Source: Mimachlamys varia
Taxonomy: Eukaryota > Mollusca > Bivalvia > Pectinida > Pectinidae
Length of the DNA stretch: 64,000 bases
Assembly (NCBI GenBank): GCA_947623455.1
Contig: OX392529.1
Coordinates: 61,213,186 to 61,277,185 of the forward strand
Reading direction: 5' to 3'
The position numbers and the translations under genes were made by a program. Under the pieces are notes generated by a model that was not told the DNA's origin, made no database searches, and worked only from the letters and a program-made list of their open reading frames with translations. Positions 49,294-61,800 of the stretch are shown here, in pieces. Within the stretch, counting starts at the first letter, position 1; each line of letters begins with the position of its first letter.

Positions 49294-52200
49294 TGTTGGT
49301 CAGATGTAAGAAATGACAGATAGAATTATGAGACATCGAAAAAAAAGAACATTATACCAATAGTTCTTATATAAAAAGGATTTATTTGGCTTGTTGATGA
49401 CATTTTTATCAGTGACATAATATATCATATTTTTATTGCTGGTCTGGAAAAAGACAAAACAAAGATGATAATAACAATGAAGATATGGACATGTACAAAA
49501 TCTTAGGATAACTATATATAAAATATCAAATTAAGATTATCAAAATTGCTGTATATCATGTTTTCATTCTGCAGGCTTCAAATCAAACAGTCTTTTTCCA
49601 TTCAATTTCACAGTACTGCACTCAGATGTTTAACTTCAAAAGTTTTAAACGTAATTATTTCATTCCTATGATGATGAATTAGTCACTTTCCTGGTTACTT
49701 CTTAAAGTAGTAAAAAGATCACTTAAATTTAAGAAGTTTCAGATTAACTGGTAAAAAAGTTGATAAAATTTTTTAATAAAACTAAATATCTTAAAAAAGA
49801 AACTTGTTTACATGCTTCATCACTAATGTATGCTAGTTAGTACCAAAAAGTCAGACAAATTCTTATCAAACACGTGTCTGGATAATTAATTCTATAGTAA
49901 TGATTCTTTGCCTAAATAATAACTCGGTCCAAATAAACTTTTTATTTTCAATTGCCACAAAAAAAACAGATTAATTAGTGTCACATTACCCAGGTATAGA
50001 TATCTATCTGGAAAATTTTGTCGTTCACTGTTAACGTTTTTTTTATATTCCATGTTCAATTCACCCTTCATACTTAATCACTATATATCATGTTGTTACC
50101 AATAATTGTAGAAGTGATAAAAACTTCTCATGTTAAGAAAAGGGAAAAAAGTTAAAAATCGACATATGGTCCATACTTCCAGGCATACAAAAGTTTTAAC
50201 GAAATAAATGATCATAACTCCAAAAAACAATTCTGTTTATGAAAAATGGTTAAATGACTAATTAGGGACTTGAAACACTCAAGTTTTAAAAAATATATTT
50301 TGGTGGTTCTATATTATTCATATTGGTACGAGTTAGTAATTTACAACCTAGAAACATACATTTCCTATTTTTAGAGAACTGGTTGAAAAGTTTGATAAGA
50401 TAGAAATGTTCTAGTTTGTTCATAAAATAGCTTTGGAGAATCCATGAATGTTAAGTTAGGGTTAAGTAAAACATCAAAACAGAACACTGTGAAAATTGAA
50501 CTGTAAACAAGTTCTCAAAATCCACCAAAAATCTGAGTTTTTACCCCCCAAAAACAGAACCCAAAAACAGATTTCCTAAAATTTGGCATTACATGTTCAT
50601 TAAGACAGTACGAGTAATGTGACCAAATTGCAATTCAATTGGATAACAATAATACTGTGAACAGTGGATGGTAACGCAATTAATGTTGACGTGGTCGCGG
50701 CCACTCAAAAAGCAGTACCTTAGTCTCGCTTTTCTCGACCATCGTTGAAGGCGAGGCAATAAAAAGAGAAGCACCAAGTTTCCCCAAAACTAAGTCTTGG
50801 ACGTACAACCAGAATTGTAAAACCTGTCGTAAATATTAAGTCCACAAGTCTCAAACAATTTAATCACTCTGATAACTGAGAGAAACCTCCTTCAGTCCGT
50901 CTCCAGCCTACCCAAGTCTTTTACAGGACAGCGGATGTCATGGTGGACACTGGGCTACTGATAAAGAAGCAACTTGCTGTTTAATGTCTATAAAATGAAT
51001 AAAAGAATGGCACATCATATATAAATGGAATTAAAACATGAAATGATATCCTTAAAGATTGATTTAATACACTATATACAACAAAATCTACATTGATCAG
51101 AACAGAATCACTGACTGATAACTACAGCAGGCTACCTACGACTTGTTGCCCGATTTGGAATGTACTTTATAAGACCCCTATCCAATTGATCCCTTTCTAA
51201 ACCCCATCCCAATCCCTTCCCTTGTACCCCTATCCCAAACCCCATCACTCTCTCCAGCCCCATCCCAACCCCTTCCCCCAAACCCCACTTAATTCTCTCC
51301 CCGACCCTGCCTTTATCCTTCCCCGTACCCCTATCCCTCTCCCCAACCCATCTAGATTCCTTTCCCCGACCCGACCCCAATCCCTTCCGTCTCCTATTTC
51401 CCGGTCAACCACCTTTGACCAGCATGTGTATAAGGACAAATATGGCAAATAGATAAAACATTTGGCAGCAAAATTCAATTGTCACTTTTAAAAATCAATA
51501 TATAAAATATTAGTTTTGTAGTGGTAATTAAGTATCCCTGATAAAACACTATTACATGTACTAGTCTACTGCGCTAGATTGTTCTTTAGGGTAAACGATA
51601 CCACTGAAATCAGGAGTTGCACTTGCCCACTCCCCCCCCCCCACCACCCACCCCTGAATTTTTCTCCTTTATATAGAAGATGTAGCAATTAAAAGGCGGT
51701 TTTCTATATCAGAGTAACTTCCCCTGACAACATTTTTGTCTCTAAATGTTCCAACATTTTTTCGTGCAGGCTTTGCAGCCCTCATTATAAATTCCCAAAT
51801 CACAACAATGGCCGTGTAAAGGAAAATTTAGTTTAACATCTTCACTGTAAGGTTTTTGTGTGTTTTTTGCTTCAAGGATATAATCCTGGAGGAAACCATG
51901 GGGGCATTGAAATTTTTTGGTCCAAAAATCGGGAGTCTCCCTGCTAAATATGGAGGGTTGGCAAGTATGTTGACCCCTCTATGTTTCTCATAATTTACAA
52001 TTCTGATACTCACAGAAATACTGATAAAATGTCCACTGCTTTCAAATTCCATGTTAACCCCTCCCCCCCCCCCCCCCCCCCCGTGCTTTGCTTGTATAAT
52101 TTTGTAAACAAGTCTTCAACAACAATCGTTCATACAACATGAGATTTAAATGGAACATCTGTTTTGAAATGGACTTCATTTTTCAAATTAGCTTGTAACA

Positions 52201-52761
52201 GTGACTATGGTAAAGAATATCTTAGCTAAAAATGGTACCCTTTATCTTAGTAGCAGCTGTCCCACTTATAGACATGATTATTTACAAAATTTTAGTGTAT
52301 GTACAATTTGAATATTAAAAATCATTTAAAATGACAACATTTTATATTTGCTTTTGATTCCCAGGTAAAATATTAGTTGTAGATTTGTAAAATATCTTCA
52401 AAATGTTGATTATTACAACAGCTGCAGGCACGCTTGGTTTGTAAATATATTTGTTATGACTACCGTATCACAGTTACACTGTAAACATTATCAATTGTAA
52501 GGCACATTTTATAAATCTGCATGCTTATATAGCATAAGTCAATTCTCCAACATTTTTAAAAACTTTCTTTTCTGTTATCAAATTCAACTTCACTGTTGTA
52601 TGTCTGATCCTTAATCCTGCTTTCAGCATCATAATTATTGCTATCATATATCAAAGTGTCCAGGTTTCAAACAGTCCACAGAACAGAACATATCTGACTT
52701 GTATCTCGCACAGAAAATATCAGTAAATGGGACGAGGGAGGATAATGGAAGAGCTCCAGTC
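49294..52761. other. Intergenic DNA and 3' flank of the contactin-like gene
   Basis: AT-rich unique DNA; the part near 52,761 should hold the contactin 3' UTR (minus strand). A C-rich pyrimidine stretch of CCCCATCCC/CCTTCCC type lies at about 51,175-51,405 and gives spurious open frames on both strands. Poly-C runs lie near 51,631-51,655 and 52,061-52,082. I found no canonical polyadenylation signal near the stop codon. Confidence 0.5.
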
Positions 52762-52877
52762 TCACAGGAACAGCATCAGTGTGAGGGACAATCCAAGCAG
52801 GAGGAGGATGGAACAGCCTGAGGGAGGGGCACCTGCCCGGATCTCTGACACTGTGGGGTCAATAGGTACCTGACCAC
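52762..52877 (-). CDS. Contactin terminal exon I (GPI signal)
   Basis: 116 nt including the TGA stop at 52,764-52,762. Acceptor CTTCCACAG. Encodes GQVPIDPTVSEIRAGAPPSG and then a hydrophobic tail with no cytoplasmic residues, the layout of a GPI-attachment signal; a small-residue omega site in the AGAPPSG region is likely. Confidence 0.88.
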
Positions 52878-55800
52878 CTGTGGAAGGACAGAACAATGCC
52901 TTAAGGTTATTTAAGGGGAAATAATAATAATAGTTCGAGGTTCTTATAAACCGCTTTATCATGACCTTAAAGGCTGTGAACCATCTGAAAGCGGTTCACA
53001 AATTATAACCCGTGGTTATAGGGCCTTAGCAACCAGCCAATAGGATACAACACAAGCCCCATGACTAGGATTTGAACTCTCAACCCTTTGATCACGATAT
53101 AAAAAGGTAGAAATCTCATTTTAAAATATCTCATTTACCTAGAGTGAGGTACAGTGTGGGGGACTTACCTAGAGTGAGGTACAGTGTGAGAGACTTACCT
53201 AGAGTGAGGTACAGTGTTGGGGACTTACCTAGAGTGAGGTACAGTGTGGGGGACTTACCTAGAGTAAAGTACAGTGTGGGGGACTTACCTAGAGTGAGGT
53301 GCAGTGTGGGGGACTTACCTAGAGTAAAGTACAGTGTGAGAGACTTACCTAGAGTGAGGTACAGTGTGGGGGACTTACCTAGAGTAAAGTACAGTGTGAG
53401 AGACTTACCTAGAGTGAGGTACAGTGTGGGGGACTTACCTAGAGTGAGGTGCAGTGTGGGGGACTTACCTAGAGTAAAGTACAGTGTGAGAGACTTACCT
53501 AGAGTAAAGTACAGTGTGGGGGACTTACCTAGAGTGAGGTCCAGTGTGGGGGACTTACCTAGAGTAAAGAACAGTGTGGGGGACTTACCTAGAGTGAGGT
53601 CCAGTGTGGGGGACTTACCTAGAGTAAAGAACAGTGTTGGGGACTTACCTAGAGTGAGGTACAGTGTGGGGGACTTACCTAGAGTGAGGTCCAGTGTGGG
53701 GGACTTACCTAGAGTGAGGTCCAGTGTGGGGGACTTACCTAGAGTAAAGTACAGTGTGAGAGACTTACCTAGAGTAAAGAACAGTGTGGGGGACTTACCT
53801 AGAGTGAGGTCCAGTGTGGGGGACTTACCTAGAGTGAGGTCCAGTGTGGGGGACTTACCTAGAGTGAGGTCCAGTGTGGGGGACTTACCTAGAGTGAGGT
53901 CCAGTGTGGGGGACTTACCTAGAGTGAGGTCCAGTGTGGGGGACTTACCTAGAGTGAGGTCCAGTGTGGGGGACTTACCTAGAGTGAGGTCCAGTGTGGG
54001 GGACTTACCTAGAGTAAAGTACAGTGTGAGAGACTTACCTAGAGTGAGGTACAGTGTGGGGGACTTACCTAGAGTAAAGTACAGTGTGAGAGACTTACCT
54101 AGAGTGAGGTACAGTGTGGGGGACTTACCTAGAGTGAGGTGCAGTGTGGGGGACTTACCTAGAGTAAAGTACAGTGTGAGAGACTTACCTAGAGTAAAGT
54201 ACAGTGTGGGGGACTTACCTAGAGTGAGGTCCAGTGTGGGGGACTTACCTAGAGTAAAGAACAGTGTGGGGGACTTACCTAGAGTGAGGTCCAGTGTGGG
54301 GGACTTACCTAGAGTTAATGAACAGTGTTGGGGACTTACCTAGAGTGAGGTACAGTGTGGGGGACTTACCTAGAGTGAGGTCCAGTGTGGGGGACTTACC
54401 TAGAGTGAGGTCCAGTGTGGGGGACTTACCTAGAGTAAAGTACAGTGTGAGAGACTTACCTAGAGTAAAGAACAGTGTGGGGGACTTACCTAGAGTGAGG
54501 TCCAGTGTGGGGGACTTACCTAGAGTGAGGTCCAGTGTGGGGGACTTACCTAGAGTGAGGTCCAGTGTGGGGGACTTACCTAGAGTGAGGTCCAGTGTGG
54601 GGGACTTACCTAGAGTGAGGTCCAGTGTGGGGGACTTACCTAGAGTAAAATACAGTGTGGGGGATTTCTTGCCCTCCCCTCCGTCACTAAAGCCAGCAAC
54701 TCTCACAGCATACACTTTGCCCTTGTCTATGTCATTGAGGATGAACTCCACATCAAATTTCTCCGTCTCTATCATCTTGGCCGTGCGGTAGTGTTCATTG
54801 GCCGGCCATAGGTAAATCTGTCACATGTCAGTAACAATCAGCATTACAATACATGTATTATGCTCATCGTAATTTATAGAAATATTTACATGTACATCAA
54901 TGCATGTTTACAACATACCAGGAGGTACTACTGTCGCCCTCATTTTATTTTCGTCCCTTTTGCCCAACAATAGAAGGGTGAATTTATTACAGGGCGAATA
55001 TTTTACCTAACATAGGCTTATTGTATACAGTAAAACCCCGTTATATCGCGACCCGTTATAACCAAACCTGCTGATCGCCAAAAATTTATCTAAATCGAAT
55101 TTCCCCCATGTTAATGCCCCCGTTTTATCGCCGCCAAACTCGCCTACCGCCATCCACCATCATACCAGAACAAATGGTAAAATAACACGATCATGACTGT
55201 ACCTATAGGACGAAAACAAAGGACTAGTCTCGGTTTATTGACTTCATGTGTATACACGCGGTCAATGTGTACAGCTAATTAACTGTCAGTCTGCAGTCAG
55301 CCACGTAACAGTAACATGTTAACATGTGTCCTTCTGGACTCACTTTGGCGATATTAATGATGTCATGATCGTGTTATTTAAGCGGGTTTGGTGATTTAAT
55401 GAGGTATTACTGTATATAAGTTTTCTTACTTTGAGAGGGTGAATTCAAGACAGGGCGAATTTAAATCTTTTCATGAGAGGGCGAAATAAATTCAGGGCGA
55501 AAATTTCTGTTTTAAAGTATTTAATATCCTGTGGCTATACCAGTATCGTTTAATGCGAGAGATTATAAAATGAAGCCATACAGTAAATACCTGTTCACCA
55601 AATATGGAAAAACTCCAGTAATGTGAATCGCAGAAAGAAATAAAAATAATTGACCTTTGACCCTGTTATACGAACAGCTAGTTTTGATATCACATGACAT
55701 ACATTAAAAGCCTCATATAGTCACCATCCTAAACCACAAAATTCACAAGTACAGTGTACCCTCGACCTATCGTCACCCGAATCTACCGCCACCCTCGCAT

Positions 55801-58800
55801 ACCGCCACCCAAACCTCTAGAACAGATTTCTCTCCTATATAATTCCCTCGTTAAGTTCGCCACCCTCGCATATACAGCCATCCGCCACACCCTTTAAAAT
55901 ACAAAAGTCCCGAATCACTATATATTTCCCTCAACAATAACGCCATATTGTTCTGTTTTTGGAGATCGGGGAACTCTTTAGTGTTCCATTTGGAATGGCA
56001 TGCAGCAAAAGCAGATCAATAACTATTTTCAGATATAAATTTGTGCCAATGTAGACCTATATGACGATATAATACTAAGCTTGTTTTTATCAAAATGTTT
56101 GAAATGCAATCTATTATGCAATTTAATTCATGGTTATAATTTTCATAACTCAATACTATCGCCACCCTTGTTATACCCCCATAATTGCTGTGGGCGAAAG
56201 GTGGCGGTATATATAACGAGGGTACACTGCAGATCCATTCCTGGACATTGTCACCCTCCCGTTACTCAACGAAATCCCCAACACACTTTGACAAGACTTC
56301 CAACAAACTTATAGTATCAGTAGAACTATGTTTTAACCCAATAAAGTAACTTCTGTAATGTTTTTGTCAACAGATTTTTCCTTGAGAGCATGGAAGTCAG
56401 GAAATTAAACTGTAGTAACTACAAAATTACTATTAGGTCACAGTTCAGACCATCATGTATAAACTACAATTTTTCAATCAACAAAGGAGTTGTGATATTT
56501 CTATAGACATCAACAAAGATCTGTGTTACATGATTTGTTTGGTCCAAACCTTACACTTACCAAAAGATGGATTACAAATATTTAGATAACAAGTAGATGG
56601 AAAACTTACGTAATATCCCAGGAGGACGGCTTCTTCTACGGCTGTGCTGACCCCGCGCCACGTCAGGCGTACACTGTTAGATCCGTGGGAGAATACATGG
56701 ACCTCCTGGGGGTACAACTGGGGAGCTGAAACAACAATAAAACAATGGTCAGTGGTCTGTACAACAAACAGAGGTCCTTACCCCTATCAGGGGTCCATAC
56801 AACAGTCAGGGGTCCATACCACTATCAGGGGTCCATACAACAATCATCATAAGTTTCTATGGAGTTATGCTGACCAATTAGTGTTCAACAAGAATTCGGG
56901 TATTTTGTCCTGGTTTCCATGGCAACCAAAATTACTGTAGAAAAATACCTTGCATGCACATTTACACAATGTCATGGCCCCTAACTTTCCTGTGTACCGG
57001 GGTAGTTTGACTTGAATCAGTTAACACGTTGATGAGTAGATGTCTGTAAAAAAAAAACCTCCAAAAGAAGTATTAGTGACCCAGTTACCATGGCAATCCT
57101 TTTTTTTTAAAATGTGATATAGATTACATACATCTACAATTTATAATGAGTATTGCCACCAAGTTTTGTTGAAATACTTTCAGCAGTTTAGGAGGAGTAT
57201 CTGGTACATCGTTGTGTCTACAGATGGACAGACAGATGGACAACCTGATTCCAGTATACCCCTCCTAACCTCATTGATGAGGGTATAATAATTACTGACC
57301 TATGCAATGAAGTCTTCAAATATCATTGCAGTATATAATAGAAATAAGGAAGTTTATGGTTGGAGAAGCGACCTTGACTTTCAGCTGTAAGTTTTACTAT
57401 AATGCTAGAAACAAAGTACAACAGAGTCATAGAAAACTGCCCTGAAAATATTTCAGATAGAGGCTGGGAGCACTACACGTAGAAAACTGCCCTGAAAATA
57501 TTTCAGACAAGAGGCTGGGAGCACTACACGCCTCCAGCATCAATATCAAAACTTACCAAGATGGAGAGTTTCCTGGATGAACTTCTCACTGAGCGGTCCG
57601 AGTCCAGCCGTGTTATAAACCTGTACTTCAAACCAGAAGTTGGAGTCGTCCCACAGGCCAATGACGACGGCCTCGTCTACCTGCCCCGGGTAACGGATGT
57701 ACAGCTTGTAGACAGGATCCGTATCCTCACTGAACCAGTAGTTTACCTGGACAAACACAATAAAACCTTACTTTTGTCTCACTGAACCAGCAGTTTACCA
57801 GGACAAACACATTAAAACCTTACTTTTGTCTCAATAAACCAGTAATAAATACCTGGTCAACCCTGAAAACACCCATCAGCCAATTATATACAGTCAAACC
57901 TGTCTATAAAGACCGCTCAAGGGGAGACAGAAAAACGGTCACTATAGACAGGTTGCCTTTATAGACAGGTCGAGATTTTTGGACCAACCACTTTAATTGA
58001 AAATGTCATAAATGACTTGTCATTAAATAGGGCATTCAGTATAACATTTTCAGAAGTCAAACTTTTTGTTTTAAAATATATTCTTATAATACATTTGTAT
58101 TAATTTTAGGGTTAAATCTGTATTTTTTAAAACATCTTAAAATGGTATGATGAATGCCCTATTCAATAATATTCATGTTCATTTTATTACATTTGTGAAG
58201 TCTTTGTTGAGTTTGTTGTTCTTTTTCTAAAAAAAACGTCAAGTCAGAATGATAGCACTAACCAGGTGAGTAGGTATTTCAGGTTAATAAAACAAACATC
58301 TTTGAGAAGGAAACTTTGAAAACATAACACAATGCCTCGTTAATTAGGCTTGACATTGATTGACACCTCACGCGAGTTACAATGAAGATCTGTTGACACC
58401 AGCGAAGGCACGGGTCTAATACTGATAATTGAAATAAACGATGTTTTCACGGCAATATCATTCATAAATTATTCAATTAAATCTTACATAAGACTTAATC
58501 TTCCACGTTTTCTCTGTGAGTCTAGACATCGATAGAGTCGGCAGTGTATTGGGTTGACGGTAATTCTGACGATTACGGCCTAACACACGGGTCGCGAACA
58601 GGCCTGCATAAACGTGAACACGAATGATGCAACACTGTTCAATCGTATCATATGACTACACTCATACTGGAAAGCACTACGCGTTATTCAGGTTAGGAAA
58701 TAACCTAGATCGTCGCTATCAGTAGCCAATCAAAATGCAGGATATTGTCGAAAACTGATGCAGCAGTGATGGGCTCACCGGAAAGTTTTCACTTGTCATA

Positions 58801-61800
58801 AAATCATAATATCTTCAGTCAATGTGTTTTACAACTCATATTTTCAACATTTACAGTATTTTCTACTAGTGAATCATGTACGCAAATACCGGACATTTTG
58901 TACGGAGCTGTACATGTGCTACGGGTTACCGGAACGGCTGACAGCCAAATGTGTTCACCGGAAATCGGTCGTTAGGAAGCGAACTAGCGACCGTCGTTCC
59001 AAAATTACCGGTCGTTAGCCACATTAGACTGGTGGTCGTAAAACAGATGATTGTTATATAATGAGAACTTAAGAGGAATCTGAAAATCGGTCGTTATAGA
59101 AAGCGCACTAGCAACCGTCGGTCCAAAATTACCGGTCGTTAGCCACATTAGACAGGTGGTCGTTATACAGATGGTCGTTATATACTGAAATCTCATGGGG
59201 AATCTGAAAATCGGTCGTTATAGACAGGCATTCGTTATAGACAGGCGGTCGTTAGAGCAGGTTTGACTGTACCTGGTAACAAAGACAACCCCCTACCAGC
59301 CATACATACCTGGTAACCTCTGATAACCCTCACCAACCATACATACAATGTACATACCTGGTAACCCATGACAACCCCGTACCAGCCATACATACCTGGT
59401 AACCCCTGACAACCCCCTACCAGCCAAATATGCCTGGTAACCCCTGGCAACCCCTTAACAGCCATACATACCTGGTAGCCCCTGACAACCCTTACCAGCC
59501 ATACATACCTGGTAACCCCTGACAACCCCTACCAGCCATACATACCTGGTTACCCCTGACAACCCCCTACCAGCCATACATACCTGGTAACCTCTGATAA
59601 CCCTCACCAACCATACATACAATGTACATACCTGGTAACCCATGACAACCCCGTACCAGCCATACATACCTGGTAACCCCTGACAACCCCCTACCAGCCA
59701 AATATGCCTGGTAACCCCTGGCAACCCCTTAACAGCCACACATACCTGGTAGCCCCTGACAACCCTTACCAGCCATACATACCTGGTAACCCCTGACAAC
59801 CCCTACCAGCCATACATACCTGGTTACCCCTGACAACACTTTACCAGCCATGCATACATACCTGGTCACCCCTGACAACTCCCTGCCAGTCATACATACC
59901 TGGTAACCCCTGACACGACCCTTCATCGTCTCCCTGGTGTCCGGCACAGTCTGCCATGTGACTGTCATGGCCGTGGCATTGTAGCCATCACAGTACAAAC
60001 CCTGAGGGGCAGCAATCGGCACTGAAACAAGTTACAGTCATACACAGCCTTGCCAGTCATAATGATCTTATTGCCGCACTGAAACAAGTTAGTCATACAC
60101 AGCCTTGCCAGTCATAATGATCTGATTAAGGCACTGCCCGATAGGTTTTTTTATGGTGTAAGACGAGAAGATATCACCGAAAAAATTCTCTCATCTATAG
60201 ATACAAAAGATAGGTAAGGGACACAGACACTGTTCAAACTGACTGTTACTATTTGTCAGACTTTGATACGTATATGTTGTCCTTAAACCATCAACAATAA
60301 TTAGTGTCTATTCAGAGAATTCCAACAAATATTTTCCAAGGTACAGGGTCTATGGAATGGGTCAACTGGTAGTTTAATATTGTCACCAAGAGAAACGTAA
60401 AATTGCACCAATTTTACAATATGTTGCCCATTAAATTTATCGTTCCTTTCAATTGGGAATTTCATGACAAACAATTTGGAAATTATATTTAAATTTATAT
60501 AAGGGAATCGGCCACAAATGTTATTGTACTAGGAAAATCCCTTGGCATGTATACATAAATTTTCAAAATATACCACGGTTTGCAAGACTGGAGCATCAAA
60601 TACATGAAATAAATGTGTGACTGTATTCTGTACTTACTGCCTTCGGCAGAGAAGACGAGAACCACACTGGAGTTCGGTCCCCTGCCATAATCGTTGAACG
60701 CCTGTATCTTGACTTCATACTGAAGATAGAAGTTGTTTTCTCCGACCAACATCACATATTCTTCCTCTTCGTAGTCAGTCATTCTTTTCTGAAATGTCCA
60801 AAACATTATTACAGCAATGTGTCCAAATGTCCAAAACATTATTACAGCAATGTGTCAAAATGTCCAAAACATAGTCAAAATGTCCAAATAAGGATTGTAC
60901 CTCATTTTGACTGCATATACGGTAGTATGCCCGAAGTTGGCAACGAACATATTCTATGGTGTGCGTTAGCGCTCCATAGTGAATATGTTTGTTGCCAACT
61001 GCGGGCATACTACCGTATACACAGTCAAAATGAGGTACAATCCTTATATTTACACCATCATTAATTTTCAAGAGCTATACGAAGAAAAAAACATTCGAAG
61101 CGGGTTGCTAAGATGGTAAATACGATGGCCGCGGTTGCTAAGATAATATAGTCCCATTGGATTTCATCAATATATTGGTAGATTTAGAAAATACACTGTG
61201 AACAACACTATTTTTCTTCATAACATCGTATGTAAATTTGTTATTAAATAATATTTCTATCTAGTCGAATTTATTTCTTTATTTATAACGGTCGTTATGT
61301 ACACGCATTGACACAGTGATCTGGTTGTAACGCGGTCCGACGTCAGACGTCACAACTGCAGGGCGCCGCCATGTTTTTGTTACCGTCAAATAATTTCGAA
61401 TGCGCATTATTCGGAATCAAAAGTTTGCTAGATACTATTAATTGTTTAATCAAAAGAAATTGATTCCATATATGGTCCATGTTTCAAAATCTTGTAGGAA
61501 CCAAACAATGGCCGACAGCGAATACTTATTTTTCTGAAGCGTGAACGACGCCATATTTGAACAAATATCAGTCCGCCGAGCCTTTTTTCACTGCGTATAC
61601 GGTAATATATTCGCAGTCAGTTTACTTAGCACAAGAGGGGAGAGGTGTAAATATAACATTATTACAGCAATGTGTGAAATACAGAATTATTACAGTCTGT
61701 TGGGGGGGGGGGGGACTGTGTTTATTACTTACATTGTTATACTTGATGACACCATCGTTGATAGGGTTGGGGTCGTACAGTCGGGGGGGGGGGGGGGGGG

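Noticed and set aside
51132..51478. Gly/Arg- and Pro-rich open frames on both strands
   Set aside because: Produced by a low-complexity C-rich tract; no supporting signals.
53144..54791. Plus-strand open frames of 399 and 165 residues (SVGDLPRVR repeats)
   Set aside because: They are the antisense reading of the contactin splice-donor array; the minus strand has the real exon and donor.
57561..57785. 74-residue plus-strand open frame
   Set aside because: Antisense of contactin exon F, which has consensus splice sites on the minus strand.
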